Shown here: piece after piece, positions 27,419-36,581 of the stretch
Position numbering within the stretch: the stretch's first letter is position 1
Layout of the letters: each line of letters opens with the position of its first letter
Assembly: GCF_014203395.1 (NCBI RefSeq)
Contig: NZ_JACHIW010000001.1
Location: 2,232,001 to 2,296,000 of the forward strand
Length of the DNA: 64,000 bases
Direction of reading: 5' to 3'
Source of the DNA: Saccharopolyspora phatthalungensis
GTDB taxonomy: Bacteria; Actinomycetota; Actinomycetes; Mycobacteriales; Pseudonocardiaceae
Made by a program: the position numbers and the translations under genes
The notes under the pieces: generated by a model
The model's input: only the letters and a program-made list of their open reading frames with translations
What the model was told of the DNA's origin: nothing
Databases searched by the model: none

Positions 27419-28092
27419 GCGCGAAGATCGGCGTCATCACCTTCCCCGGCACCCTCGACGACGTGGACGCCGCGCGCGCCGTGCGCCGCGCGGGCGCCGA
27501 ATCGGTCGCCCTCTGGCACGCCGACCACGACCTGCGCGGGGTCGACGCGGTGATCGTGCCCGGCGGCTTCTCCTACGGCGACTACCTGCGCTGCGGTGCG
27601 ATCGCCAAATTCGCCCCGGTGATGACCGAGGTCGTGACGGCCGCCCGCAAGGGCATGCCGGTGCTCGGGGTGTGCAACGGATTCCAGATCCTGTGCGAGT
27701 CCGGGCTGCTGCCCGGCGTGCTGACCCGCAACGCGGGCCTGCACTACGTCTGCCGCGACCAGTGGTTAACGGTGGCGAACAACACCAGCGCCTGGACCAC
27801 CCGCTACGACGCGGGTGCCGAGTTACTGATCCCGGTCAAGCACGGCGAGGGCAACTACATGGCCGACAAGGCCGTCCTCGACGAGCTCGAAGGCGAAGGC
27901 CGGGTGCTGTTGCGCTATGCGGGCGAGAACCCGAACGGCTCGCAGCGCGCCATCGCGGGCATCACCGACGCACGTGGGCGCGTCGCGGGCATGATGCCCC
28001 ACCCGGAGCACGCGATCGACCCGCTGACCGGCCCCACCGACGACGGCCTCGGCATGTTCCTGTCCGTTCTGGATGCACTGGTGGCAGCGTGA
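27415..28092 (+). CDS. purQ: FGAM synthase, glutaminase subunit PurQ
   Basis: The glutamine amidotransferase subunit (225 residues) that releases ammonia from glutamine for FGAM synthesis. It is a class I (triad) amidotransferase: nucleophile Cys in [12 protein letters not shown] and the His/Glu pair in [10 protein letters not shown]. The N terminus [19 protein letters not shown] and [20 protein letters not shown] are typical. It overlaps purS by 4 bp (ATGA) and purL by 4 bp (GTGA), giving a tightly coupled three-gene unit. Confidence 0.97.
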   Translation: MSAKIGVITFPGTLDDVDAARAVRRAGAESVALWHADHDLRGVDAVIVPGGFSYGDYLRCGAIAKFAPVMTEVVTAARKGMPVLGVCNGFQILCESGLLPGVLTRNAGLHYVCRDQWLTVANNTSAWTTRYDAGAELLIPVKHGEGNYMADKAVLDELEGEGRVLLRYAGENPNGSQRAIAGITDARGRVAGMMPHPEHAIDPLTGPTDDGLGMFLSVLDALVAA

Positions 28093-30431
28093 ACAACTTG
28101 GTGAAGGTGGACACCGACGGTCGAACCGTCGAATTTGACACTGTCGAGCAAGCGAAGGCTTCGCCGGACACCGCCCAGCCGTTCCGCGAGCTTGGGCTCA
28201 AGGACGACGAGTACGCCCGGATCCGGGAGATCCTGGGCCGCCGGCCCACCGAGGCCGAGCTGGCCATGTACTCGGTGATGTGGAGCGAGCACTGCTCCTA
28301 CAAGTCATCGAAGGTGCACCTGAAGTACTTCGGCGAGACCACCACCGACGAGATGCGCGCGAAGATGCTCGCGGGCATCGGCGAGAACGCCGGGGTGGTC
28401 GACATCGGCGACGGCTGGGCGGTCACGTTCAAGCTGGAGAGCCACAACCACCCCTCCTATGTGGAGCCCTACCAGGGCGCGGCCACCGGTGTCGGCGGCA
28501 TCGTCCGCGACATCATGGCGATGGGCGCCCGCCCGGTCGCGGTGGCCGACCCGCTGCGCTTCGGCCCCGCCGACGCCCCGGACACCAAGCGGGTGCTGCC
28601 CGGCGTGGTCGCCGGGGTCGGCGGTTACGGCAACTGCCTGGGGCTGCCGAACATCGGTGGCGAGGTCGTCTTCGACGAGTGCTACGCGGGCAACCCGCTG
28701 GTCAACGCCATGTGCGTAGGCGTGATGAAGGTCGAGGACCTGCACCTGGCGCACGCCAGCGGCACGGGCAACAAGATCATCCTGTTCGGTGCGCGCACCG
28801 GCCTGGACGGCATCGGCGGGGTCTCGGTGCTGGCGTCGGAGACCTTCGACGGCGATGAGAGCGCAGGATCAACCCCCGCAAGTGGGTCTTCGGGGAGCCG
28901 CAAGAAGCTGCCCAGCGTGCAGGTCGGCGACCCGTTCGCCGAGAAGGTGCTCATCGAGTGCTGCCTGGACCTGTACCACGCGGGGCTGGTCGTGGGCATT
29001 CAGGACCTAGGCGGCGCGGGTCTGTCCTGCGCGACCTCGGAGCTGGCCTCCGCCGGCGACGGCGGCATGCGGGTCGACCTGGACCAGGTCCCGCTGCGTG
29101 CCACCGGGATGAACCCGGCGGAGATCCTCTCCAGCGAGTCGCAGGAGCGGATGTGCGCAGTGGTGGAGCCGTCCAACGTGGACGCCTTCATGGCGGTCTG
29201 CCGGAAGTGGGACGTCACCGCGACCGTCATCGGCGAGGTCACCGAGGGCGAGAATCTGGAGATCTACTGGCACGGCGAGCTCGTGGTGGACGTGCCGCCG
29301 CGCACCGTCGCGCACCAGGGCCCGGTCTACGAACGCCCGGTCGAGCGGCCCGCCGAGCAGGACCTGATCGCGGCGGACAGCGCGAACACGCTGGCCCGCC
29401 CGTCCACGTCGGACGAGCTGCGGGAGACCATCCTGCGGATGGCGGCGTCGCCGAACCTGTGCTCCCGCGCGTGGGTCACCGACCAGTACGACCGGTACGT
29501 GCGCGGCAACACCGTGCTGGCCCAGCCGTCGGACGGCGGCGTGCTGCGCATTGACGAGGAGACGGGGCGCGGCATCGCGATCGCCACCGACTGCAATGCC
29601 CGCTACACCCGCCTCGACCCGTACGCGGGCGCGCAGCTGGCGCTGGCCGAGGCTTACCGCAACGTGGCGACCACCGGCGCCACGCCGGTGGCGGTCACCA
29701 ACTGCCTGAACTTCGGTTCGCCGGAGGACCCGGGCGTGATGTGGCAGTTCCAGCAGGCGGTGCGCGGCCTGGCCGACGCCTGCCAGGCGCTGGGCATCCC
29801 GGTGACTGGCGGCAACGTCAGCTTCTACAACCAGACCGGGGCGAAGCCGATCCTGCCGACGCCGGTCGTCGGCGTGCTCGGCACGATCGACGACGTGACC
29901 CGCCGCATCCCCACCGGAATCGGCGGGGAGGCAGGCGAAACGCTGCTGCTGCTCGGCGAGACCCGCGAGGAGTTTGGCGGCTCGGAGTGGGCGCGCGTCA
30001 CCCACGACCACCTCGGCGGCGTCCCGCCGAAGGTCGACCTGGCGCGCGAGAAGCTGCTGGCGGAGGTGCTGGTCGCGGGCTCGCGCGACGGCATGATCTC
30101 GGCGGCGCATGACCTCTCCGAGGGCGGCCTGGCCCAGGCGCTGGTGGAGACGGCGCTGATCGGCGAGTGCGGTGCCCGGGTGGTCCTGCCGGAGGGCGCG
30201 GACCCGTTCGTCTGGCTGTTCTCGGAGTCGGCGGGCCGGGTCCTGGTCGCGGTTCCGCGCACCGAGGAACTCCGGTTCACGGACATGTGCACCGCGCGCG
30301 GCTTGCCGTGGGCGAAGGTCGGCGTCGCGGACGCGGGTGCCCAGTCGCTTGACATCCAGGACGTCGCGGACATCCCGCTGGCCGAGCTCCGCGAAGCCTG
30401 GGAAGGCACCCTTCCCAAGCTTTTCAACTGA
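28089..30431 (+). CDS. purL: FGAM synthase, large subunit PurL
   Basis: The 780-residue small-type PurL that converts FGAR to FGAM using ATP and ammonia from PurQ. Two AIRS-like halves are visible. The first has [16 protein letters not shown] (catalytic His), [21 protein letters not shown] and [17 protein letters not shown]. The second begins near residue 450 with [16 protein letters not shown]. The GTG at 28089 overlaps the purQ stop. Just before the conserved [14 protein letters not shown] there is a 12-residue Ser/Gly/Thr-rich insertion ([12 protein letters not shown]) relative to the mycobacterial sequence as I recall it, probably a surface loop. A strong hairpin follows the stop. Confidence 0.96.
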   Translation: MNNLVKVDTDGRTVEFDTVEQAKASPDTAQPFRELGLKDDEYARIREILGRRPTEAELAMYSVMWSEHCSYKSSKVHLKYFGETTTDEMRAKMLAGIGENAGVVDIGDGWAVTFKLESHNHPSYVEPYQGAATGVGGIVRDIMAMGARPVAVADPLRFGPADAPDTKRVLPGVVAGVGGYGNCLGLPNIGGEVVFDECYAGNPLVNAMCVGVMKVEDLHLAHASGTGNKIILFGARTGLDGIGGVSVLASETFDGDESAGSTPASGSSGSRKKLPSVQVGDPFAEKVLIECCLDLYHAGLVVGIQDLGGAGLSCATSELASAGDGGMRVDLDQVPLRATGMNPAEILSSESQERMCAVVEPSNVDAFMAVCRKWDVTATVIGEVTEGENLEIYWHGELVVDVPPRTVAHQGPVYERPVERPAEQDLIAADSANTLARPSTSDELRETILRMAASPNLCSRAWVTDQYDRYVRGNTVLAQPSDGGVLRIDEETGRGIAIATDCNARYTRLDPYAGAQLALAEAYRNVATTGATPVAVTNCLNFGSPEDPGVMWQFQQAVRGLADACQALGIPVTGGNVSFYNQTGAKPILPTPVVGVLGTIDDVTRRIPTGIGGEAGETLLLLGETREEFGGSEWARVTHDHLGGVPPKVDLAREKLLAEVLVAGSRDGMISAAHDLSEGGLAQALVETALIGECGARVVLPEGADPFVWLFSESAGRVLVAVPRTEELRFTDMCTARGLPWAKVGVADAGAQSLDIQDVADIPLAELREAWEGTLPKLFN

Positions 30432-30437
30432 TTTCCA

Positions 30438-30472
30438 GGGGTACCCGTGACCGAGTCGGTCACGGGTACCCC
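30438..30472. terminator. Bidirectional terminator after purL
   Basis: A perfect 15-bp stem (GGGGTACCCGTGACC / GGTCACGGGTACCCC) with a GAGTC loop starts 7 nt after the purL stop and ends 18 nt before the stop of the convergent pentapeptide-repeat gene. Confidence 0.85.
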
Positions 30473-30489
30473 TCACTTTCGCCTCGTGC

Positions 30490-31563
30490 TCACGACGCCC
30501 ATCCCGCGGGGAGGGTGACGTCGCGGTCCGGGCTGGTGATGATGCCGGCGTGCTGGGCTTCGCCGTGGAATGCGGCGCCGCTGAGGTCCACGGCGCTTTC
30601 GAAGCGGACGGCGCGGAAGTCGGCCTCCCCGTGGAATTCCGCCCGCTCCATCGACACGGAGTCGGCGAAGTGGCTGTCCGCGAACCTCGTCTGGCCCCGG
30701 AACCGGGTTCGCCGGAAGCTCGACCGGCCGTTGAACTCGACTCCGGGGAACCAGGCGCGCCGGTGGAAAACCACGTCGTCGCAGCGGAACCGCCCGTACA
30801 ACCGGCTGGCACCGACCGTCGTGCCGGTGAACCACACGTCCCCGTGGTATTCGCAACGGCTGAAGTTGTTGTCGCTGAACAGTTTCCCGTATCGCAGGAC
30901 CAATGTGCCAACCTTCCGGTCGGTCAGGTCGAAGTACTCCAACGTCGCGTTGGTCAGGTCCAGGTCGTGAGCCGGGGCATGGGAATCCGCCGCGGGCGGC
31001 AGCAGATCCGCGATCAACCGCTGCGCGGTCAGGCGGACCTGCAGCATGCGCTCCGCGTCGTCGCGGGCTTCCGGCGCCCAGGGCGATTGCTTCCCGTCGG
31101 CCGTCGGGACTTTGGCGTCGTAGCGCGGATGCGCGAACGGCCGCCGGAGGTACGAGCACAGCACGTCGAGGACGGTCTGGGTGTAGTCGGGGTTGCTGCG
31201 GGCCAGGCCTGCCAGGGCGTGCAGCGCGCCGACGCGGACCTGATCGGCTTCGTGGCCGAGGAGTTCCACGGCGCGGGCGAAGCGCTCGTCGGCGACCCGG
31301 TCGCGGTCGAGATCCGCCCGCCGGCTCTCCAACTCGTGCCGCTCCCGCTCGACCTCTTGCCGTTTCTCCTCGACTCGTCGCCGACGGTCGTTGAGCCACA
31401 ACGCGTACAGCGCCACGACAGATCCGGCCGCCAGCCCGCCGGTCCGCAACGCGTCCGCGCCGGTGGTTCTCGGATCGAAGGCGAGCAAGGCGATGCTGAC
31501 GCCGATCAGCACCCCGACGGCAATGGCGATCGTCGTTACCAACCCGACCTTGCGTTCACCCAT
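30490..31563 (-). CDS. Membrane-anchored pentapeptide-repeat protein (distal paralogue)
   Basis: A 357-residue protein with four parts. Two N-terminal membrane helices (LVTTIAIAVGVLIGVSIALL, then ALRTGGLAAGSVVALYALWL) are followed by a charged coiled coil (DRRRRVEEKRQEVERERHEL), a helical module ending VLDVLCSYLRRPF, and from about residue 200 a run of Phe-containing pentapeptide-type repeats (FRCDDVVFHRRAWFPGVEF, and so on) that should form a right-handed quadrilateral beta-helix. The protein is probably anchored with the beta-helix in the cytoplasm. ATG at 31563. It is a tandem paralogue of the upstream gene, 23 bp away, nearly identical over the membrane part. Function unknown. Confidence 0.85.
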   Translation of the reverse strand: MGERKVGLVTTIAIAVGVLIGVSIALLAFDPRTTGADALRTGGLAAGSVVALYALWLNDRRRRVEEKRQEVERERHELESRRADLDRDRVADERFARAVELLGHEADQVRVGALHALAGLARSNPDYTQTVLDVLCSYLRRPFAHPRYDAKVPTADGKQSPWAPEARDDAERMLQVRLTAQRLIADLLPPAADSHAPAHDLDLTNATLEYFDLTDRKVGTLVLRYGKLFSDNNFSRCEYHGDVWFTGTTVGASRLYGRFRCDDVVFHRRAWFPGVEFNGRSSFRRTRFRGQTRFADSHFADSVSMERAEFHGEADFRAVRFESAVDLSGAAFHGEAQHAGIITSPDRDVTLPAGWAS

Positions 31564-31586
31564 GCGGTGGATTCTGCCGGGCGAGA

Positions 31587-32696
31587 TCAACCGCGCGTCG
31601 CGGTTCCCGGAACCTGCCAGCCCGCGGGCAACCGCGACTGCCCGCTGATCTCGAGGTCTTCGAGCTGCGCCACCGGAGCCGGATCGGCGAAGTGCAGGTC
31701 AACGCCCCCGAGGAACTGCGTGTGGCGCAGATCTAGCGCGGCTTCGCAGACGGCGCCATCGAAGTACACGCCCTTCCGGCAGGTTGCTCGCCGGAAGTCC
31801 ACGTCCCCGCCGAAACGGGCGCGTTCGAAACCGCATGGCCCGTGGGTGGCGATCCCGTGCAGCTCCAGCTTCTCCCGGAACCGCACGTCTTCCGCACGGA
31901 TCCGGCCCAGGAAGATGCTGTCGCGGAAGTGCACCGGGCCGTGGAAGACGGCGCGGTTGAGGTTCGTGGTGTGCCGGAACCGGCACCGGTAGGCGGCGAT
32001 GCGGCCCACGACCCGGTCGGACAGGTTGAACCGCTCCAGCCAAGCCCTGGTCAGGTCCAGGTCGTAGCTCCCCGGATCCGGGTCGGCGGTGCCGGGCAGC
32101 AGGTCCCGGATCAGCCGCTGGGCGGTCTGCCGGACGTGCCGTTCGCGCTCCTGCTCGGGGCCGATCTCCGGCCATTGGTCGGATTGAGCCGGCAGATCTG
32201 CGGACGGCGTCCACTTCGGATGGTCGAAGGGGCGGCGGAGGTACGAGCACAGCACATCGAGGACGGTCTGGGTGTACTCGGGATTGTTGCGGGCGAGCCC
32301 CGCCAACGCGTGCATCGCACCCACCCGCACCTGGTCCGCCGCATTGCCCAGCAGCTCGACCGCCCGCGCGAACCGCTCGTCGGCGGCGCGGTCCCGATCC
32401 TGATCGGTCCGCCGGTCCTCAAGCGCCTGCCGCTGTTGCTCTAGCGCGTAGCGCTGCCGATCGAGTTCCTGCCGCTGGGTTTCGAGCTCCTGCCGCTTTT
32501 CTTCGACGCGGCGTCGCCGGTCGTTGAGCCACAGCGCGTACATCGCGACTACCGAGCCGGCCGCCAGCCCGCCGGTCCGCAGCGCGTCGGCGCCGGTCGT
32601 CCTCGGATCGAAGGCCAGCAAAGCGATGCTGACGCCGATCAGCACCACGATGGCAACGGCGATCGTCGCGGCCAACCCACTCTTGCGCTCACCCAT
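31587..32696 (-). CDS. Membrane-anchored pentapeptide-repeat protein (proximal paralogue)
   Basis: A 369-residue paralogue of the next gene with the same order of parts: two membrane helices (residues 8-52), a longer coiled coil (ELETQRQELDRQRYALEQQR and following), the helical module (FARAVELLGNAADQVRVGAM, then LAGLARNNPEYTQTVL), and a pentapeptide-like C-terminal beta-helix from about residue 220 (FHGPVHFRDSIFLGRIRAED). The start MGERK is shared with the paralogue, which fixes the ATG at 32696. The two repeat domains are much less similar than the membrane and helical parts, so the C-terminal surface has diverged. They probably form one operon and may form a hetero-oligomer. Confidence 0.85.
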   Translation of the reverse strand: MGERKSGLAATIAVAIVVLIGVSIALLAFDPRTTGADALRTGGLAAGSVVAMYALWLNDRRRRVEEKRQELETQRQELDRQRYALEQQRQALEDRRTDQDRDRAADERFARAVELLGNAADQVRVGAMHALAGLARNNPEYTQTVLDVLCSYLRRPFDHPKWTPSADLPAQSDQWPEIGPEQERERHVRQTAQRLIRDLLPGTADPDPGSYDLDLTRAWLERFNLSDRVVGRIAAYRCRFRHTTNLNRAVFHGPVHFRDSIFLGRIRAEDVRFREKLELHGIATHGPCGFERARFGGDVDFRRATCRKGVYFDGAVCEAALDLRHTQFLGGVDLHFADPAPVAQLEDLEISGQSRLPAGWQVPGTATRG

Positions 32697-32779
32697 GCGA
32701 GGGATTTTGCCTTGCCCGTGCGCAATCACGCGGCCGATCTGTAGCTTGCCGAGCCACACCCCGAGCCGATGCCGCAGAC

Positions 32780-32806
32780 GCGGTGCCGGCGACCGGCCGG
32801 CACCGC
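32780..32806 (-). terminator. Terminator after the GH25 lysozyme gene
   Basis: A perfect 10-bp GC-rich stem (GCGGTGCCGG / CCGGCACCGC) with a 7-nt loop lies 14 nt downstream of the lysozyme stop on the minus strand. Confidence 0.65.
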
Positions 32807-32819
32807 GATGTTGTTGGCG

Positions 32820-33548
32820 TCAGCCGTTGGCCAGCGCCTGGAGGCGGTCGTAGGCGCCGTTGAAGGTGTTCTTGTCCAGCGGCGAGGACGTGTGCTGCCA
32901 GATCGTCCAGATCCGCCAGCTGTGCGGGAGCTGGCCGACGGCGCTCGCGTAACGGGCGATCCACAGCGGGTTCGTCGAGCTGAAGTCGCCGTCCACGCAC
33001 CGATTCCACCAGCTGGTGCTGGTGTAGATGACCGGCCAGCGCCCGGTTCGCGCGTGATAGGTGTCGCTGAAGTCCTTGACCCAGGCGGTCATCGCGTTCT
33101 TGGTCTTGCCGTAGCAGGTGTTGCCGTACGGGTTGTACTCCATGTCCAGCGCGCCCGGCAGGGTCTTGCCGTCCTTGGACCAGCCGCCGCCGTTGTCCAC
33201 GAAGTAGTTGGCCTGCGCGGCGCCGCTGGAGCGGTCCGGCAGCGCGAAGTGGTATGCGCCGCGGATCATGCCGACGTTGTAGGAGCCGTTGTACTGCTGG
33301 GCGAAGTACGGGTTCTTATAGCCGGTGCCCTCGGTGGCCTTGACGAAGGCGAACCGCATGCCCTGGTTCCACCAGGACTGCCAGTCGACATTGCGCTGAT
33401 GGCCGCTGACGTCCATGCCGGCCACCGTGGCCAAGGTATCCACGGTGGGCACGATCTGCGGATCGCCGCCTTCGTGCTTGCGGATCTGCGAGCCCATCGG
33501 GGTGTCGGTCTCGCTAGCGCTCGGCTGTTCTTCGGTTACCTGCGTCAT
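32820..33548 (-). CDS. GH25 family lysozyme-like muramidase without a signal peptide
   Basis: A 242-residue glycoside hydrolase family 25 protein, an N-acetylmuramidase that cuts peptidoglycan. Barrel motifs are GMDVSGHQRNVDW (catalytic-site Asp), FAFVKATEGTGY, GAYHFALPD, and ALDMEYNPYG with the catalytic acid Glu in the DxE motif; the C-terminal WTIWQHTSS is also typical. The N-terminal 45 residues (TQVTEEQPSASETDTPMGSQ and beyond) are polar with no signal peptide or membrane segment. The ATG at 33548 follows GGAAGGGAATCCGCG, and the frame further upstream is not hydrophobic either. Export would need another route, or it acts on lysis. Confidence 0.87.
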   Translation of the reverse strand: MTQVTEEQPSASETDTPMGSQIRKHEGGDPQIVPTVDTLATVAGMDVSGHQRNVDWQSWWNQGMRFAFVKATEGTGYKNPYFAQQYNGSYNVGMIRGAYHFALPDRSSGAAQANYFVDNGGGWSKDGKTLPGALDMEYNPYGNTCYGKTKNAMTAWVKDFSDTYHARTGRWPVIYTSTSWWNRCVDGDFSSTNPLWIARYASAVGQLPHSWRIWTIWQHTSSPLDKNTFNGAYDRLQALANG

Positions 33549-34100
33549 CGCGGATTCCCTTCCTGGAAGGGGTGTTGCTGGCTTGCGCCGGCGAGCACCG
33601 GAGGAAAGCGCCTGCGCAGGCAATCGATATTAGGGAGAGCACCGGCAAACGGCGAGCACGTCCACTCGGATGGTTCATCGGGGCCTCGCGGGAGGTAGTT
33701 GCGGTGCGTCGTCGGGAAACCGCGTGTCCTGCCCCGAAAGTGTGGCGAAGAGTTTTCTTAGGATGCAGACCCTGTGTTATTTTCTCACCGCAACGCGCTT
33801 AATCAGGACAGCTCGAGTGAACCGCTGGCCCCCGGTTGTGTTCTTCCGGATCGCATACAACCTCGTGGGCGGGGTGGGCGTTTGAAGAAAGCAGATCGAA
33901 CCCGGCTGCCGCGCTCCGGCGATCAAGTGGCTGCGGAATGTGATTGATCCGCATGGACTAGCCACTCGGATGGCCTGCTCGAATGAGGTGTGTGGCTACC
34001 CCGGGTGCCGCACATGATGTTCGACCGCCAGCCCAATCCGGTCGTATGCTCCGAACGAGAACGGGCCCAGGCGAGTAAGACGAGTGGAGGGCGCCCAGGC
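33549..34100. other. 552-bp gap between divergent GH25 and GGDEF-EAL genes
   Basis: No gene with a convincing start and composition was found. The stretch around 33750-33900 is more AT-rich (TGTTATTTTCTCACCG) and probably carries promoters for both flanking genes. A long leader for the lysozyme gene is possible; I compared it by eye with the c-di-AMP riboswitch that precedes some actinobacterial wall hydrolases and did not see a match. The palindrome CCTGCGCAGG occurs at 33612-33621. Confidence 0.5.
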
Positions 34101-36266
34101 ATGACTGGCTGGACAACGCCGGTGCCCAGCGCTCACGAGGTGGCCGCCGAGGTGAACCGAGCCGATCGACGACGCTTTGCCGCCGTATGGGCGCAGGCCC
34201 TGATGGGGACCAGCTATGTGCCCATGACCAGCGCCGAGGTTGAAGGCCGCCTGTACGGCTACACCGATCGTCTGGTGGAAGCGCTGCTCAGCGACCCGTT
34301 CGACTCCTCCGCCGCCCGGTCCGTCGGAGTGGACCTGGTCGCCGTGCACTTCACCAGCGCCGAGTCGCTGGCCCGCACCATCGACCTGATCGGCGACGAG
34401 ATCCTGGACATCTTTCAGCTGGGCGCCAGTCCCGACTGGCGCGGGCGGGTAGCCGCGTTGCAGGGCTCGCTTTGTTCCGGCTTCGTGCAGGCCGCCCGGA
34501 AGCGGACGCTGGACGAGCAGGAGGCCATCCGGCAGGCGGTGCTGGATGCGCGCGACGCGGTCGAGCAGGCGCTGCGCACCAGCGAGGCCAGGTTCCGCGC
34601 GATCTTCGCGGAGGCCGCGATCGGCATCGGCATCGGCGACATGAGCGGGCGGATCCTCGAAGTAAACGATTCGCTGACGCGCATCATGGGGCGCTCGGCC
34701 GAGGAACTGCGCCGGATGATGGTGCAGGACATGATGCACCCGGCCGACCCCGACAGCACCTGGCGGATGTACGAGGAACTGGTCCGCGGTGAACGCGACC
34801 AGTTCCGGGTGGAGAAGCAGTTCAAGCGCCCCGACGGCGGCACGGTGTGGACCGAGCTGATCGTGTCCCTGGTCCGCGGCGAGGACGGCCTGCCGCTGTA
34901 CCAGGTCGCGCTGATCGAGGACGTCACCGACCGCCGGATGCTGCAGGAACGCCTGCGGCATCAGGCGATGCACGACCCGCTCACCACGCTGCCCAACCGG
35001 GCGCTGTTCCTGGACCGGCTCACCGCAGTGCTGCGCCAGCACGAGTCCGGCGAGCGGGTGGCGCTGTGCTACATGGACCTCGACGGCTTCAAGGTCATCA
35101 ACGACAGCCTCGGCCACCACGTCGGCGACGACCTGCTGCTGGCGGTCGCCGACCGGCTCGCCGCCGTGGTGCACGGCGACGACCGGCTGGTCGCGCGGAT
35201 GGGCGGCGACGAGTTCGTGATCCTGGTCGAGAACTCGCTCGGCACCGAGCAGGCCGTCGAGGTCGCCGACACCGTGCTCGACGCGCTGGAGGTGCCGATC
35301 CGCATCGGCGGCCACGAGCTCTCCGTGTCGGCCAGCATCGGCATCGTCGAACGGCCGGTGTCCGGGCAGACCGCGGCCGAGTTGATGCGCGACGCCGACG
35401 TGACGCTGTACTGGGCGAAGTCCGCGGGAAAGGGCCGGTGGGCGCTGTTCGACCCGGACCGCAACGCCACCGAGGTCGCGCAGTTCCACCTGTCGGCGAA
35501 GATGCCCGCCGCGCTGGAGCGCGAGGAGTTCTACGTGGACTACCAGCCGCTGATCGGGCTGCGGGACTTCTGCGTGGTCGGCGTCGAGGCGCTGGTCCGC
35601 TGGGCGCACCCGGAGCTGGGCCGGCTCGGGCCGGACCGGTTCATCGGGCTGGCCGAGGAAACCGGGCTGATCGTGCCGCTCGGGCGGTGGGTGCTGCGGC
35701 AGGCCTGCCGGCAGGCGAAGCAGTGGCAGGACGAGTTCGGGTCGGCCGCGCCGTTCGTCAGCGTCAACCTCGCGGTCCGGCAGTCGCGCGACCCGAAGCT
35801 GGTCGACGACGTCGCCGCGATCCTGGCCGAGACCGGGCTGGAGCCTTCGCGGTTGCAGTTGGAGCTCACCGAGAGCGCGATCATGGGCACCGCCGACGAG
35901 CCGCTGGACGCGCTGCGCGCGCTGTCCCGCATGGGCGTGCGGATCGCCATCGACGACTTCGGCACCGGGTACTCGAACCTGGCCTACCTGCGGCACCTTC
36001 CGGTGCACGAGCTCAAGATCGCGGGCTCGTTTATGGAGGGCCTGCGGGATGCGGAACGGGCCGACCCGGTCGACGCGCGCATCGTCGGCACGCTGGTGGA
36101 TCTCGCGCACGCGCTCGGCCTGACCGTCACCGCGGAGGGTGTGGAGACCCAGGCACAGGCCCGCCGAATGGCCGACATCGGCTGCGAGACCGGCCAGGGT
36201 TACCTCTTCGCCCGCCCCGGTTCACCCGTCGACATCACGGCCTTCATCGCCGAACACCTGGATTAG
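34101..36266 (+). CDS. PAS-GGDEF-EAL cyclic-di-GMP turnover protein
   Basis: A 721-residue cytoplasmic protein that can both make and break cyclic di-GMP. The N-terminal 150 residues are a helical region of unknown type. A PAS/PAC sensor follows (SEARFRAIFAEAAIGIGIGD to ALIEDVTDRR). A diguanylate cyclase domain comes next with an intact GGDEF at 368-372, and then a phosphodiesterase domain with EAL at 496-498 and DDFGTGYSNL at 618-627. Both active sites look intact. This is the architecture of the Streptomyces CdgA/RmdA type enzymes that control development. The ATG at 34101 follows GTGGAGGGCGCCCAGGC. A c-di-GMP-dependent RsiG is encoded 13 kb away. Confidence 0.93.
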   Translation: MTGWTTPVPSAHEVAAEVNRADRRRFAAVWAQALMGTSYVPMTSAEVEGRLYGYTDRLVEALLSDPFDSSAARSVGVDLVAVHFTSAESLARTIDLIGDEILDIFQLGASPDWRGRVAALQGSLCSGFVQAARKRTLDEQEAIRQAVLDARDAVEQALRTSEARFRAIFAEAAIGIGIGDMSGRILEVNDSLTRIMGRSAEELRRMMVQDMMHPADPDSTWRMYEELVRGERDQFRVEKQFKRPDGGTVWTELIVSLVRGEDGLPLYQVALIEDVTDRRMLQERLRHQAMHDPLTTLPNRALFLDRLTAVLRQHESGERVALCYMDLDGFKVINDSLGHHVGDDLLLAVADRLAAVVHGDDRLVARMGGDEFVILVENSLGTEQAVEVADTVLDALEVPIRIGGHELSVSASIGIVERPVSGQTAAELMRDADVTLYWAKSAGKGRWALFDPDRNATEVAQFHLSAKMPAALEREEFYVDYQPLIGLRDFCVVGVEALVRWAHPELGRLGPDRFIGLAEETGLIVPLGRWVLRQACRQAKQWQDEFGSAAPFVSVNLAVRQSRDPKLVDDVAAILAETGLEPSRLQLELTESAIMGTADEPLDALRALSRMGVRIAIDDFGTGYSNLAYLRHLPVHELKIAGSFMEGLRDAERADPVDARIVGTLVDLAHALGLTVTAEGVETQAQARRMADIGCETGQGYLFARPGSPVDITAFIAEHLD

Positions 36267-36581
36267 GCGGTTTGGTGCGGGGAAAGGGACGCGGCCAACC
36301 GCACTACGCGGTGAGCACCGGTCGGGGCGCGTGAGGACTTTGGGGCCGTAGCGCCATAAAGTGCTTGATGTCCACCCGCCGGAGATGCCTTCGACGGTCC
36401 ACACCGATCAGGCCGCGAACCGTGGTTATCGATGAGGCCGACCCGCTGCTGCGCTGATCGCCGGTCTGCTCGCCGAGGCCAAGTATTCCCGGATGGGGTT
36501 TCCCCGACGACCGCTGTTTCAACCGCAACCGTGAGCACGGGACCCAGGTGCCGATCGAAACCGCGCCCCTGCCCGCCCGGG
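36267..36581. other. 315-bp gap after the GGDEF-EAL gene
   Basis: I see no intact gene. The middle (about 36340-36500) has a different look from the flanks and short open frames on both strands, so it may be the remains of a lost gene or mobile element, but nothing is identifiable. No clear terminator hairpin was found for either convergent neighbour. Confidence 0.4.

Noticed and set aside
33662..33973. The 12-mer CCACTCGGATGG at 33662 and again exactly 300 bp later
   Set aside because: Short, only two copies, no symmetry and no relation to a start site; probably chance.
33549..34100. Possible c-di-AMP (ydaO-type) riboswitch upstream of the lysozyme gene
   Set aside because: The characteristic conserved segments were not found on the minus strand; only the gene context suggested it.
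33996..36110. A 704-codon open frame on the minus strand opposite the GGDEF-EAL gene
   Set aside because: High-GC codon bias opens antisense frames. The product is low-complexity, His/Arg/Val-rich and has no domain, while the plus strand encodes complete PAS, GGDEF and EAL domains.
36340..36500. Possible transposase remnant after the GGDEF-EAL gene
   Set aside because: Short frames on both strands contain no recognisable transposase motif, so no family can be named.
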